The notes under the pieces are model-generated. The model saw nothing but the letters and a program-made list of their open reading frames with translations, was not told the origin of the DNA and did no database searches. Both the position numbers and the translations under genes were made by a program. This document shows, one piece after another, positions 18,557-27,220 of a stretch of 64,000 nucleotides of DNA (within the stretch, counting starts at the first letter, position 1; the number at the start of each line of letters is the position of its first letter). Origin of the DNA: Allobosea sp. BK604 (GTDB lineage Bacteria > Pseudomonadota > Alphaproteobacteria > Rhizobiales > Beijerinckiaceae). The DNA lies in assembly GCF_004341515.1 (NCBI RefSeq), contig NZ_SLZF01000001.1, forward strand, positions 248,001 to 312,000, read 5' to 3'.

Positions 18557-19708
18557 ATGGCCCTGCATTTCTCACCCGCCGAGTTTGCTCGCCGCCGCGC
18601 TTCGCTGCTGGCCACGATGCAACAGGAGCGGCTCGATGCGCTTTTCCTGTTCCAGCAGGAATCGATGTTCTGGCTCACCGGCTACGACACGTTCGGCTTC
18701 TGCTTCTTCCAGTGCCTGGTGGTGAAGGCCGATGGCAGCATGGCGCTGCTGACCCGCTCCGCCGATTTGCGCCAGGCCCAGCACACCTCGAACCTGAGCT
18801 GCATCCGCGTCTGGAAGGACGGCAAGGACGCCGATCCCGCCAATGACCTGCTGGCTCTCGCCCGCGACCTGCGCCTCGCCGGCAAGCGCATCGGCGTCGA
18901 GTTCGAATCCTACGGGCTCGTCGCCTCGAACGGCCGCAAGCTCGAGGCCGCCTTCGAAGGCTTCAGCGAATTCGTCGATGCCTCGACGATCGTCACCCGC
19001 CTGCGCGCCGTGAAATCGTCGGAGGAGATCGCCTATGTCCGCCAGGCGGCAAGCTTGTCCGACGCGGCCGACCGCGCCGCGCTCGACCTGATCCGCGCCG
19101 GCGCCGACGAAGGCGACATTCTCGCCGCCCAGCACAATGCGATCTTCTCCGGCGGGGGCGACTATCCGGCCAATGAGTTCATCATCGGCTCGGGTCAGGA
19201 CGCCCTGCTCTGCCGCTACAAGGCCGGCCGCCGCAAGCTCTCGGAGCGGGACCAGATCACGCTCGAATTCGCCGGCACCTATCGGCATTACCACGCCGCG
19301 ATCATGCGCACCGTCGTGGTCGGCGAGCCCCGGCCGCTGCATCTGACCTATCATGCCGCCGCCAAGGCCGCCCTGCTCGCCTGCGAGTCGGAGCTGAAGC
19401 CCGGCCGCAGCGCCGGCGACGTCTTCGCCGCCCATGCAAAGGTCTTCGACGAGCACGGCCTGTCGAATCACCGGCTCAATGCTTGCGGCTACTCGCTCGG
19501 CGCCAAATTCACCCCGAGCTGGATGGACTGGCCGATGTTCTACGAGGACAATGACTGGCCGCTCGTGCCGGGCATGGTGATGTTCGCCCATATGATTCTG
19601 ATGGATTCGGAGAGCGAGACGGCGATGTGCCTCGGCCGAACTTATCTAGTCGGCGAAAGCTCTTGTGAACCGATCAATCTTCCCGATCTGGACCTCGCCA
19701 CCCGTTGA
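18557..19708 (+). CDS. M24-fold (pita-bread) hydrolase of the creatinase/ectoine-hydrolase type
   Basis: A 383-residue, two-domain protein: creatinase-like N-terminal domain (residues 1-140, FWLTGYDTFGFCFFQ) and pita-bread C-terminal domain (about 150-375). Prolidase-type metal ligands are not conserved: the usual D-x-G strand reads LEFAGTY, the next Asp position reads YHAAIMRT, and the GHG motif is GYSLGAKF. That pattern fits metal-independent members such as creatinase or DoeA/EutD-like hydrolases better than aminopeptidase P. The substrate is unknown, and I see no ectoine genes nearby. Confidence 0.85.
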   Translation: MALHFSPAEFARRRASLLATMQQERLDALFLFQQESMFWLTGYDTFGFCFFQCLVVKADGSMALLTRSADLRQAQHTSNLSCIRVWKDGKDADPANDLLALARDLRLAGKRIGVEFESYGLVASNGRKLEAAFEGFSEFVDASTIVTRLRAVKSSEEIAYVRQAASLSDAADRAALDLIRAGADEGDILAAQHNAIFSGGGDYPANEFIIGSGQDALLCRYKAGRRKLSERDQITLEFAGTYRHYHAAIMRTVVVGEPRPLHLTYHAAAKAALLACESELKPGRSAGDVFAAHAKVFDEHGLSNHRLNACGYSLGAKFTPSWMDWPMFYEDNDWPLVPGMVMFAHMILMDSESETAMCLGRTYLVGESSCEPINLPDLDLATR

Positions 19709-19772
19709 GCCTAAAAGGGGCTCGCAAGGAATTCTTAAGAAATCCAACCCGTCGCAAAAAGCGGGAGGCGTC

Positions 19773-20327
19773 ATGTTCGGTCGTTTGAAGGGTCTCATGC
19801 TGGGGCCGGTCGTCGCGCTTGCGCTCGCGGGCTGCCAGGAAACCACCGCCACCGCGGAACGTCCGCGAGTCGACGCCCCCGGCGTCCCCGTCTCGGTCCA
19901 GAGCATTTCCGGCGCGCCGGACCAGGTCACCACCCGCTTCGCCAGCCTGCTCGGCGAGGCTGCGGCCGAGCGCAAGATGGAGATCGTCGCCAGCAACGCG
20001 CCGGCCCGTTTCCGCGTCCGCGGCTATCTCACCGCCCAGCCCACCGAGGATGGCCAGACCTCCCTCGCCTTCGTCTGGGATGTTTACGACGAGGCCAAGA
20101 AGCGCGCCCAGCGCGTCCAGGGCGAGAGCCTCGGCAAGCGCGGTGGCGGCGAGGATCCCTGGGCCGGCATCGACCAGACCATCGTCGCCAAGGCGGCCTC
20201 CGATTCGATGGACGCGATCGCCACCTTCCTCGTCAGCGTCCCCGCTGCGGAGAAGCCGGCTGTGGCCGATCCCAAAGACAAGGCCAAGACGAAGACCGCC
20301 TCGGCGGCGAGCGGCAAGCGCTCCTGA
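19773..20327 (+). CDS. Putative lipoprotein of unknown function
   Basis: A 184-residue protein with a lipoprotein signal, MFGRLKGLMLGPVVALALAG followed by Cys. After the lipobox comes a Thr/Ala/Pro-rich linker, then a domain of about 120 residues (DQVTTRFASLLGEAAAERKM, FRVRGYLTAQPTEDGQTSLA, VWDVYDEAKKRAQRVQGE), and a Lys/Ala-rich tail. The body looks like a small alpha/beta envelope domain. I cannot name a family. ATG 19773 is preceded by GCGGGAGG. It lies 64 bases after the M24 gene, same strand. Confidence 0.75.
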   Translation: MFGRLKGLMLGPVVALALAGCQETTATAERPRVDAPGVPVSVQSISGAPDQVTTRFASLLGEAAAERKMEIVASNAPARFRVRGYLTAQPTEDGQTSLAFVWDVYDEAKKRAQRVQGESLGKRGGGEDPWAGIDQTIVAKAASDSMDAIATFLVSVPAAEKPAVADPKDKAKTKTASAASGKRS

Positions 20328-20400
20328 GGGTCCGGCTGGGCTCTGCCGGCGGCCTGACCTGACCGCTCGGCGCTCACAGCAAGGGCGGTATTTCGGATTC

Positions 20401-20420
20401 GCACTGCGTTTTTGCAGTGC
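20401..20420. promoter_or_regulatory. Inverted repeat upstream of prs
   Basis: GCACTGC and GCAGTGC, 7-bp perfect arms with a six-base T-rich loop, sit about 95 bases before the prs start. It could be an operator or part of a terminator for the lipoprotein gene, but no T-run follows the stem. Confidence 0.35.
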
Positions 20421-20514
20421 AACAGTCGACTCATTGTCATCACGCTGTTAAGAGCCCGTCAAATCGAGCCGCCGCCGCGGCCCGAACCTGCCAGACTCTA
20501 CGGTGCGCCCCGGC

Positions 20515-21459
20515 ATGCCCTCTTCGATCAAAGTCGTCGCCGGCAATTCCAACCGGCCGCTCGCCGAAGCGATCTGTGCCTCACTCGACATCCCGCTCGC
20601 CAAGGCGTCCGTCCGGCGCTTCGCCGACATGGAGGTCTTCGTCGAGATCCAGGAGAATGTCCGCGGCCAGGACGTTTTCATCATCCAGTCGACCTCGTTC
20701 CCGACGAACGACCATCTGATGGAGCTCCTGATCATCACCGATGCCCTGCGCCGCTCCTCGGCCAAGCGCATCACGGCGGTGATCCCCTATTTCGGCTATG
20801 CCCGCCAGGACCGGCGCGCCTCTGGCCGCACGCCGATCTCGGCCAAGCTCGTCTCCAACCTGATCACCCATGCCGGCGTCGACCGCGTGCTGACGCTCGA
20901 TCTCCATGCCGGGCAGATCCAGGGCTTCTTCGATATCCCGACCGACAACCTGTTCGGCGCGCCGCTGATGGCGCGGGATATCCGTGAGCGGCTCGACTAC
21001 AGGAACGCCATGGTGGTCTCGCCTGACGTCGGCGGCGTGGTCCGGGCCCGCGCGCTCGCCAAGCGCATCGATGCGCCTCTCGCCATCGTCGACAAGCGCC
21101 GCGACCGGCCGGGCGAGTCGGAAGTCATGAACATCATCGGCAATGTCGAGGGCCGCTGCTGCATCCTGCTCGACGATATCGTCGATTCCGGCGGCACGCT
21201 CTGCAATGCCGCCGAAGCGCTGCTCGATCAGGGCGCCAAGGAGGTCTACGCCTATATCACCCATGGCGTGCTCTCCGGCGGCGCGGTGGCGCGCATCGCC
21301 AATTCCAAGCTCAAGGAACTGGTGATCACCGACTCGATCATGCCGACCGAGGCCGTGAAGGTGGCGCGCAACATCCGCGTCATCTCCATCGCGAACCTGA
21401 TGGGCGAGGCGATCGAGCGCACCGCGAGCGAGACCAGCGTCTCCAGCCTGTTCGACTAG
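20515..21459 (+). CDS. prs: Ribose-phosphate pyrophosphokinase
   Basis: Makes PRPP from ribose 5-phosphate and ATP for nucleotide, histidine and NAD synthesis. The 314-residue protein has the N-terminal [15 protein letters not shown], the metal/ATP loop [20 protein letters not shown], the [20 protein letters not shown] region, [18 protein letters not shown], and the C-terminal PRPP-binding loop [20 protein letters not shown]. It is the usual length. ATG 20515 fits homologues; GTG 20503 adds four residues. Its TAG stop coincides with the edge of the repeat at 21458. Confidence 0.97.
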   Translation: MPSSIKVVAGNSNRPLAEAICASLDIPLAKASVRRFADMEVFVEIQENVRGQDVFIIQSTSFPTNDHLMELLIITDALRRSSAKRITAVIPYFGYARQDRRASGRTPISAKLVSNLITHAGVDRVLTLDLHAGQIQGFFDIPTDNLFGAPLMARDIRERLDYRNAMVVSPDVGGVVRARALAKRIDAPLAIVDKRRDRPGESEVMNIIGNVEGRCCILLDDIVDSGGTLCNAAEALLDQGAKEVYAYITHGVLSGGAVARIANSKLKELVITDSIMPTEAVKVARNIRVISIANLMGEAIERTASETSVSSLFD

Positions 21460-21556
21460 CGCATCGGCCCGAAAAGTGAATTGCGGTTTTCGGAAAAGCC
21501 GATGCACAAACAAGGAGCTGGGTCATCGGATCGGATGCGGTATCCGGTCCGATGAC
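21458..21556 (+). repeat. Palindromic intergenic repeat of the second family, copy B
   Basis: It matches 3523-3620 (GCGCATCGGCCCGAAA, TTGCGGTTTTCGGA, AGCCGATGC, then a palindromic GGTATCCGGTCCGATGA end), with scattered differences. The copies keep the GCATCGG/CCGATGC stem. The prs stop codon TAG straddles its first bases. Confidence 0.8.
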
Positions 21557-21588
21557 CTAAGTGCGGCCATGGCAGTCCGCTCATCCGC

Positions 21589-21662
21589 CATCGCGAGCGT
21601 AGCAACGCAATCCAGGGGCCTCACGCACTCCTCCTGGATCGCCTCGCTACGCTCGCAATGAC
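21589..21662. repeat. Inverted-repeat element of the CGCAATGAC type, copy A
   Basis: Arms reading GCGAGCGTAGCAACGCAATC and GATCGCCTCGCTACGCTCGC flank a central CCAGG...CCTGG, forming an imperfect hairpin. A related element lies at 59051-59137 (shared GCAATCCAGG, CGCTACGCTC, CGCAATGAC). It ends 15 bases upstream of the queC start. Confidence 0.7.
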
Positions 21663-21677
21663 CTGAGGCTTGGCGCG

Positions 21678-22406
21678 ATGAGCGCCTCCCGCACTCTCGT
21701 CCTGTTCTCCGGTGGGCAGGATTCGACCGTCGCGCTCGCCTGGGCTCTCGCCCGCTTCGATTCCGTCGAGACGGTCGGCTTCGACTATGGCCAGCGTCAT
21801 GCCGTCGAGCTGGAATGCCGCGTGTCGATCCGCACGACGCTGCTACAGCGCGGCGGCCGCAATGCCGAGCGGCTCGGCCCCGATCATCTGATCGACCTCA
21901 AGGCGCTCGGCGCGATTTCCGAGACCGCGCTGACCCGCGAGAGCGAGATCGCCTTCTCCGAGAGCGGCCTGCCGACCACCTTCGTGCCCGGCCGCAACCT
22001 GATTTTCCTCTCCTTCGCGGCCGCCCTCGCCTATCGCCGTGACTGCAAGCACATCGTGCTCGGTGTCTGCGAGACCGATTATTCCGGCTATCCCGACTGT
22101 CGCGACGACACGGTCAAGGCGATGCAGGTCGCGCTCAATCTCGGCCTCGATCGGCGACTCGTGCTGCACACCCCGTTGATGTGGCGCGACAAGGCCCAGA
22201 CCTTCGCGCTCGCCAGGGCGCTCGGCGGCCAGGACTTCCTCGATCTCGTCATCGAAGAAAGCCACAGCTGCTATCTCGGCGACCGGCAGACGCGTCATCC
22301 CTGGGGCTATGGCTGCGGCACCTGCCCCGCTTGCGATTTGCGCGCGAAGGGTTATGCCGCCTATCTCGTTTCACCCGAAGACAGCGGACCGAGCTATGAA
22401 TCGTGA
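21678..22406 (+). CDS. queC: 7-cyano-7-deazaguanine (preQ0) synthase
   Basis: An ATP-dependent enzyme of the PP-loop family that converts 7-carboxy-7-deazaguanine to preQ0 for queuosine. The 242-residue protein has the PP-loop [20 protein letters not shown] at the N-terminus, [17 protein letters not shown] in the middle, [14 protein letters not shown], and a zinc cluster near the C-terminus (Cys in SCYLGD, then [11 protein letters not shown]). It overlaps the next gene, a VUT-family transporter, by 11 bases in a different frame. Confidence 0.96.
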   Translation: MSASRTLVLFSGGQDSTVALAWALARFDSVETVGFDYGQRHAVELECRVSIRTTLLQRGGRNAERLGPDHLIDLKALGAISETALTRESEIAFSESGLPTTFVPGRNLIFLSFAAALAYRRDCKHIVLGVCETDYSGYPDCRDDTVKAMQVALNLGLDRRLVLHTPLMWRDKAQTFALARALGGQDFLDLVIEESHSCYLGDRQTRHPWGYGCGTCPACDLRAKGYAAYLVSPEDSGPSYES

Positions 22407-22959
22407 TCGGCAGCGCCATATCGAAGGCGTCATTGCGCTTGTCCTGTTTGCACTCACCATTCCGCTCGCCAATTGGCTGATCGGCCATGTCGGCACGGTC
22501 TGCGTGCCGGACGGGCCCTGCCTCGTGCCTGTCGCCCCCGGATTGAGCGCGCCGAGCGGCGTGCTGATGATCGGGCTTGCGCTCGTGCTGCGCGACATCG
22601 TCCAGCGCCGCCTCGGCCCGATCGCCGGGCTCGGCGCCATCGCCGTCGGCGCGCTGATCTCGGGCCTGCTGGCGCCCGCGGCGATCGTCATCGCCTCGAT
22701 GGCCGCCTTCCTGCTCTCGGAACTCACCGATTTCGCGGTCTATACCCCGCTGCAGAAGCGCAATTTCGTTGCGGCCGTGGCCGCCTCGAGCCTGATCGGC
22801 CTCGTCGTCGACAGCATCGTCTTCCTCTGGCTCGCCTTCGGCAGCCTCGACTTCCTGGCCGGCCAGATTGTCGGCAAGGCCTGGATGGTGCTTCTGGCGC
22901 TGCCGCTGATGCATCTGCTGCGGCGGCGCGACGAGCGGCTCGGACTTTTGGCGGCCTGA
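22396..22959 (+). CDS. VUT-family membrane protein, probable queuosine precursor transporter
   Basis: A 187-residue protein with about five or six membrane helices ([19 protein letters not shown] at the N-terminus, [19 protein letters not shown], the glycine-rich [55 protein letters not shown]). The LRDxVQR and SELxDxxVYxPL motifs mark the YhhQ/VUT family, known as preQ0/preQ1 importers. ATG 22396 lies within the last codons of queC. The overlap and function make a synthesis-plus-uptake pair likely. Symbols such as yhhQ or queT are not assigned because orthology is not checked. Confidence 0.85.
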   Translation: MNRDRQRHIEGVIALVLFALTIPLANWLIGHVGTVCVPDGPCLVPVAPGLSAPSGVLMIGLALVLRDIVQRRLGPIAGLGAIAVGALISGLLAPAAIVIASMAAFLLSELTDFAVYTPLQKRNFVAAVAASSLIGLVVDSIVFLWLAFGSLDFLAGQIVGKAWMVLLALPLMHLLRRRDERLGLLAA

Positions 22960-22973
22960 GGCGCGGCATTCGC

Positions 22974-23002
22974 TTGCCCCATCGCCCATTTTCGCCTATG
23001 AG
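22974..23002 (+). promoter_or_regulatory. Possible sigma-70-type promoter for rplY
   Basis: TTGCCC and TATGAG are separated by 17 bases and lie about 95 bases upstream of rplY. The predicted transcript would start near 23009 and run into the hairpin at 23050. The -35 matches three of six consensus positions and the -10 four of six, so this is modest evidence. Confidence 0.35.
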
Positions 23003-23049
23003 CCTGCGCGCGCCCGACTGACACCCTTGGAGGCACGGGCGCGAACCGC

Positions 23050-23075
23050 CGGCCGCGTGAGCGGCCGTCTTTTTT
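23050..23075 (+). terminator. Terminator-like hairpin in the rplY leader (possible attenuator)
   Basis: CGGCCGC pairs with GCGGCCG around a GTGA loop, followed by TCTTTTTT. It lies 20 bases upstream of the rplY start codon. It either ends the queC/VUT transcript or acts as an attenuator in the leader of rplY; the candidate promoter upstream of it favours the second. Confidence 0.65.
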
Positions 23076-23094
23076 AAGAGCAAGGACAGATATC

Positions 23095-23718
23095 ATGACC
23101 GCCGCGAAGCAAATCCAGGCTTCGGCGCGCGCCCAGGTCGGCAAGGGGGCCGCCCGGGCAGTTCGTCGTCAAGGCCTGACACCCGCCGTGATCTACGGCG
23201 CGGGCGCCGCTCCCGAAGCGATTGCGCTCAATGCCAACCAGACCCGCCTGCTGATCTATGCCGGCCACTTCCTGACCACGGTCTTCGAGATCGATGTCGA
23301 GGGCAAGAAGACCCGCGTCATTCCGCGCGACTATCAGCTCGACCCGGTCAAGGACACCCCGCTCCACGTCGACTTCCTCCGCGTCGCCGCAGGCCAGACG
23401 ATCAAGGTCCAGGTGCCCGTGCACATCGTCGGCCAGGAAGCCTCGCCCGGCCTGAAGAGCGGCGGCACGATGCAGCTCGTCGAGCACACCGTCGAAATCG
23501 AAGTCGCTCCGGAGAACATCCCCGAGTCGCTCGATGTCTCGGTTGCCGGTCTCCAGGTTGGCGACACGCTGCATATCGACGCCATCAAGCTGCCGGCTGG
23601 CGCTTCGCTGACCTCGCGCGAGAATCTCACGCTGGTCACGATCATCCCGCCGACCGTCATCGAGGACGCCCCGGCCGCGGCCGATGAGGCTCCGGCGGCC
23701 GACGCCAAGAAGGCCTGA
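23095..23718 (+). CDS. rplY: 50S ribosomal protein L25/general stress protein Ctc
   Basis: A 207-residue, two-domain L25/CTC protein that binds 5S rRNA. The N-terminal 5S-binding domain covers about residues 1-95 ([38 protein letters not shown]), and the TL5/CTC C-terminal beta domain about 100-185 ([36 protein letters not shown]). It ends in an Ala-rich tail common in alphaproteobacteria. It is followed by pth, the classic rplY-pth-ychF order, here interrupted before ychF by repeats and two small genes. The leader contains a terminator-like hairpin. Confidence 0.97.
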   Translation: MTAAKQIQASARAQVGKGAARAVRRQGLTPAVIYGAGAAPEAIALNANQTRLLIYAGHFLTTVFEIDVEGKKTRVIPRDYQLDPVKDTPLHVDFLRVAAGQTIKVQVPVHIVGQEASPGLKSGGTMQLVEHTVEIEVAPENIPESLDVSVAGLQVGDTLHIDAIKLPAGASLTSRENLTLVTIIPPTVIEDAPAAADEAPAADAKKA

Positions 23719-23746
23719 TTTCCTAAGGCCTGATGGACGAAACGGG

Positions 23747-23778
23747 ACGGCCGGGTATAACCCGGCCGTTCTTGCTTT
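23747..23778 (+). terminator. Terminator between rplY and pth
   Basis: A perfect 10-bp stem, ACGGCCGGGT pairing with ACCCGGCCGT across ATA, is followed by TCTTGCTTTT. It lies between the rplY stop and the pth start, so pth expression probably depends on partial read-through or its own promoter. Confidence 0.7.
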
Positions 23779-23806
23779 TGGGCCAGCGCGCCCGCCGGAG
23801 CCTCCC

Positions 23807-24418
23807 ATGCTGATCTTCGCCGGCCTCGGCAATCCGGGCGCGCGCTACGCCCATAACCGCCACAATATCGGCTTCATGGCGCTCGACACCATCGCCCGCG
23901 CCCACCGCGCCTCGCCCTGGCGCTCCCGCTTCCAGGCCGAAGCCTGCGAAGCCACGATCGGTACCGAGAAGGTCATCCTGCTCAAGCCGCAGACCTATAT
24001 GAACGAGTCAGGCCGCGCTGTCGGAGAGGCGATGCGCTTCTTCAAGCTCACGCCCGCTGATGTCGTCGCCTTCCATGACGAGCTCGACCTCGCGCCGGCC
24101 AAGCTGCGCATCAAGCTCGGCGGCGGCAATGCCGGGCATAACGGCCTGCGCTCGCTCACGGCGATGATCGGTAATGAGTACCGCCGCGTCCGGATGGGCA
24201 TCGGCCATCCCGGCGACAAGGCGTTGGTCCATGGCTATGTGCTGAACGATTTCGGCAAGGCCGAACAGCCCTGGGTCGAGGATCTCTGCACGGCCTGCGC
24301 CGACAACGCCGCCCTGCTCGCCTCCGGCGACGATGCCGGCTTCCAGAACAAGGTGCACCTGTTCATGGACGCGCGCGGCCATGGCGCCGTAAAGCGGCTG
24401 GGCGAGAAGGCCGACTAG
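23807..24418 (+). CDS. pth: Peptidyl-tRNA hydrolase
   Basis: Releases tRNA from peptidyl-tRNA dropped by ribosomes. The 203-residue protein has [20 protein letters not shown] (catalytic His in NRHNIGF), [16 protein letters not shown], the Asp motif [20 protein letters not shown], and [16 protein letters not shown] 23807 is chosen as the GLGNPG motif follows within six residues. The TAG stop is created at the edge of the identical 102-bp repeat at 24417. It belongs to the rplY-pth-ychF neighbourhood. Confidence 0.96.
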   Translation: MLIFAGLGNPGARYAHNRHNIGFMALDTIARAHRASPWRSRFQAEACEATIGTEKVILLKPQTYMNESGRAVGEAMRFFKLTPADVVAFHDELDLAPAKLRIKLGGGNAGHNGLRSLTAMIGNEYRRVRMGIGHPGDKALVHGYVLNDFGKAEQPWVEDLCTACADNAALLASGDDAGFQNKVHLFMDARGHGAVKRLGEKAD

Positions 24419-24518
24419 AGCATTTCCGCGTTTCTTCGAATCGCGAAAATTCTCTATCTACTTGTTTTGACGCATTTTCTTCACGCGAACCGGTATCCAC
24501 TTCGCTCGAAAATGCTCT
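24417..24518 (-). repeat. 102-bp palindromic intergenic repeat, copy B (inverted)
   Basis: As read by eye this is the exact reverse complement of 3421-3522. Inverted ends AGAGCATTT/AAATGCTCT extend to CTAGAGCATTT/AAATGCTCTAG here. The pth TAG stop includes the first two bases of the element. There is no coding potential. Confidence 0.9.
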
Positions 24519-24541
24519 AGATCGAGACGAGACTTGCTGGC

Positions 24542-24970
24542 TTACTTCGCGACCAGCGTGGTCGCGCCGAAGCTCGCCATGAACAGCACGAGGCTGTTGA
24601 GCACCGCGATGCCGAAGCCGATCGCTTTCTGGCGCGGCGTCGGCTTCGTCTGCGGATCGGTGATATTGATCCAGTAGATCAGCATGCCCACGACGATGCT
24701 GATGCCGAAGCCGATCCACAACGAGACGGCGGGAATCTGCGTCACCCCCGGCACGAGCGCCTTGAGCGTGCCCCAGATCACGCTGATCGCCCCGGTCGCT
24801 CCCGCAAAGGAGGTCAGCGACTGTTCGGTGATGAAGGCGCCGACGACGGGCGGCTCGGTCGGGCCTGGCGGCTGCCCACCGGGAGCGCCGTCGGCGGTGG
24901 TCACGCTCTCGAGGCCGCCACGGGTATCGGGTCGGTCGAGCTGACGATTGAACAGCGCTGATAGGCTCAT
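24542..24970 (-). CDS. Small membrane protein of unknown function
   Basis: A 142-residue protein. The first 45 residues are polar and Gly/Pro-rich (TADGAPGGQPPGPTEPP), probably disordered and cytoplasmic. Three hydrophobic stretches follow: SFAGATGAISVIWGTLKAL (weak), PAVSLWIGFGISIVVGMLIY, and AIGFGIAVLNSLVLFMASFG. I recognise no family. It is transcribed away from the following small secreted-protein gene's end. GC content and codon use look like the neighbours. Confidence 0.7.
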   Translation of the reverse strand: MSLSALFNRQLDRPDTRGGLESVTTADGAPGGQPPGPTEPPVVGAFITEQSLTSFAGATGAISVIWGTLKALVPGVTQIPAVSLWIGFGISIVVGMLIYWINITDPQTKPTPRQKAIGFGIAVLNSLVLFMASFGATTLVAK

Positions 24971-25130
24971 GCTCGATCCCCCTTGTTTCGTCAGGCAGGC
25001 GAAACGCCCGGATGCGTCAGCACATCATCCATCTCGTCGGCAAAGACGCGATGACCTCCGTATTTGTCGTCATAATCAGTTGGGCCGCCTCCCCTTTTCG
25101 CATGACGACGAAGCGGGAAAGGCAGCACGC

Positions 25131-25155
25131 CAACTGCCAGCCATGCTGGCAGTTG
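25131..25155. terminator. Perfect 11-bp hairpin downstream of the periplasmic DUF5666-like gene
   Basis: CAACTGCCAGC pairs with GCTGGCAGTTG with a 3-base loop, 34 bases past the stop of the minus-strand gene at 25189. The minus-strand sequence after it (GCGTGCTGCCTTTCCC) has only a short T-run, so it is a possible terminator or a transcript-stabilising end. Confidence 0.5.
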
Positions 25156-25188
25156 CTCATCTGGTTCAACGGAGCGGGGTCCGATCGA

Positions 25189-25794
25189 TCACAGCGGCAG
25201 TTGCGCGCCCGGCTTGGCGATCGTGATGCGGCTCGCCGTCAGCTTGCCATCTGCCTGCTTGTTCGCGGTCATCGCGACCTGCGTGCCGGGTTTGAGCTCG
25301 GACGCTTCGGCCGGAGCGGCCATGATGATGTTGGCGTCCTGCATGATCGTCACCTTCTGCTCGCCGCCCGGATAAGTCAGCACGAGGTTGGCGCCATCGA
25401 CGCGGGTGACGGTCTCGGAGACCGTGGCGTTGGTCATGGTGCTGTCCGGCAGCACGCTCCAGGCGCGATGTCCCTCGCCGGTGCCGCGCATCGCCTCCGG
25501 GAAGATGAAGACCTGGACCGCGAGCAGCGTGCCGTCCGGCTGCGGCCTGGCGCCGACGCCGATGAAGCTGCCCTTCTTGATGTCGGCGGCAGTGGCCTTG
25601 ACCACGGCGCCGACCGAATAGTTCGGCGCGAGGTTGATCGCGACCGTCTCGTCATTCCCGTTCTTCACCATGAGGGTCGAGCCGTCGAGCTTCTCGACCT
25701 CGCCGCGGACGCGCGTCCCGGGCGCCTGCGCCTGGGATATGCCGCTCGCCAGCATGAGACCGGCAGCGAACAGGCTCGAAACAAGGATGCGCAT
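25189..25794 (-). CDS. Periplasmic beta-barrel (DUF5666-like) protein of unknown function
   Basis: A 201-residue protein with a Sec signal (LFAAGLMLASGISQAQAP, cleavage after AQA). The mature region carries short repeating OB-like blocks: GTRVRGEVEKLDGSTLMVKN, KGSFIGVGARPQPDGTLLAV, and PGTQVAMTANKQADGKLTAS. This resembles DUF5666 domains, of unknown role. The second and third blocks suggest an internal duplication. It is divergent from ychF with about 207 bases between, which should hold both promoters. Confidence 0.75.
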   Translation of the reverse strand: MRILVSSLFAAGLMLASGISQAQAPGTRVRGEVEKLDGSTLMVKNGNDETVAINLAPNYSVGAVVKATAADIKKGSFIGVGARPQPDGTLLAVQVFIFPEAMRGTGEGHRAWSVLPDSTMTNATVSETVTRVDGANLVLTYPGGEQKVTIMQDANIIMAAPAEASELKPGTQVAMTANKQADGKLTASRITIAKPGAQLPL

Positions 25795-26001
25795 GGGAAA
25801 CCTCCGTCAGGCCAGCGATAGGGCGGCGCGACGAAGTCGTGCGCCTCCGCTTCACGGGCCGCCATGCACGTTCGCGTGAGCCCGCCAGACCCGCCGCCAT
25901 CTTGTCTTTTGCCGCCCGGCACCCAATAAGGCGCGGGAGCAATTCACAGCGATCATCTCGCGCCCGCCCCTGTGAGGCGGCAACGCAATGGACCAGTCAT
26001 C

Positions 26002-27099
26002 ATGGGCTTCAAATGCGGTATCGTTGGCCTGCCGAATGTCGGCAAGTCGACCCTGTTCAACGCGCTGACGCAGACCGCGGCGGCGCAGGCCGCCAACTAT
26101 CCGTTCTGCACCATCGAGCCGAATGTGGGCGACGTCGCCGTGCCCGATGACCGGCTGGAGAAGCTGGCCGGCATCGCCGGCTCGAAGGAGATCATCCCGA
26201 CCCGGCTGACCTTCGTCGACATTGCCGGTCTGGTACGCGGCGCCTCCAAGGGCGAAGGCCTCGGCAACCAGTTCCTCGCCAATATCCGCGAATGCGACGC
26301 CATCGCCCATGTCGTGCGCTGCTTCGAGGATGGCGACATCACCCATGTCGAGGGCAAGGTCGCGCCGATCAACGATATCGAGATCATCGAGACCGAGTTG
26401 ATGCTGGCCGATCTCGAAAGCCTCGAGAAGCGCGTCATCCCGCTGGAGAAGAAGGCCAAGTCCGGCGACAAGGAGGCCAAGGAGTTGGCCGACCTGATGA
26501 CCCGCTGCCTCGTACTGCTGCGCGAGGGCAAGCCCGCCCGCCTCGTCCAGGTCGCCGCCGAGGAGCGCAAGGCCTTCGAGATGCTCGGCCTGCTCTCCTC
26601 CAAGCCCGTGCTCTATGTCTGCAATGTCGAGGAAGCCAGCGCCGACAAGGGCAACAGCTTCTCCGAGCAGGTCAAGACCCGCGCCGCCGAGGAGAACGCG
26701 GTCGCGGTCGTCGTCTCCGCCAAGATCGAGAGCGAGATCGCCGTGCTACCGCCGGACGAGCAGAAGGACTATCTCGAAGCCGTCGGCCTTGAGGAGCCCG
26801 GCCTCAACCGCGTCATCCGCGCCGGCTACAAGCTGCTCAACCTCGTGACCTATTTCACCGTCGGCCCGAAGGAGGCCCGCGCCTGGACGATCGAGAAGGG
26901 CACCAAAGGCCCGCAGGCGGCCGGTGTGATCCATACCGATTTCGAGAAGGGCTATATCCGCGCCGAGACCATCGCCTATGACGACTATGTCGCAAACAAG
27001 GGCGAGGCCGGGGCGCGCGAGGCCGGCAAGTTCCGGCTCGAGGGCAAGGAATACATCGTCGCCGATGGCGACGTGCTGCACTTCCGCTTTGCCAACTGA
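26002..27099 (+). CDS. ychF: Redox-regulated ATPase YchF
   Basis: An Obg-related P-loop NTPase that binds the ribosome and prefers ATP. The 365-residue protein has G1 GLPNVGKSTLFNALTQ near residue 9, G3 FVDIAGLVRGASKGEGLGNQ, a coiled-coil helical insert (about 130-180), a VCNVEEAS specificity region, and a C-terminal TGS domain ending FRFAN. ATG 26002 is chosen because it gives the conserved MGFKCGIVG N-terminus; ten in-frame codons upstream are discarded. It is in the rplY-pth neighbourhood, as is common. Confidence 0.97.
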   Translation: MGFKCGIVGLPNVGKSTLFNALTQTAAAQAANYPFCTIEPNVGDVAVPDDRLEKLAGIAGSKEIIPTRLTFVDIAGLVRGASKGEGLGNQFLANIRECDAIAHVVRCFEDGDITHVEGKVAPINDIEIIETELMLADLESLEKRVIPLEKKAKSGDKEAKELADLMTRCLVLLREGKPARLVQVAAEERKAFEMLGLLSSKPVLYVCNVEEASADKGNSFSEQVKTRAAEENAVAVVVSAKIESEIAVLPPDEQKDYLEAVGLEEPGLNRVIRAGYKLLNLVTYFTVGPKEARAWTIEKGTKGPQAAGVIHTDFEKGYIRAETIAYDDYVANKGEAGAREAGKFRLEGKEYIVADGDVLHFRFAN

Positions 27100-27220
27100 C
27101 GCATTTGCAAGCCTGCCGCCAGACGCTAGGCATGCTGCCAATACGTGACATCAATCACGGTAGGGGCGGCCCGCGCGCCGCACGGTCGCCATCCGCCCCA
27201 CCCCGGAGTATCGGCGAGCC

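Noticed and set aside
18557..19708. Calling this a standard Xaa-Pro aminopeptidase (pepP/pepQ)
   Set aside because: The metal-binding residues expected of that enzyme are not present.
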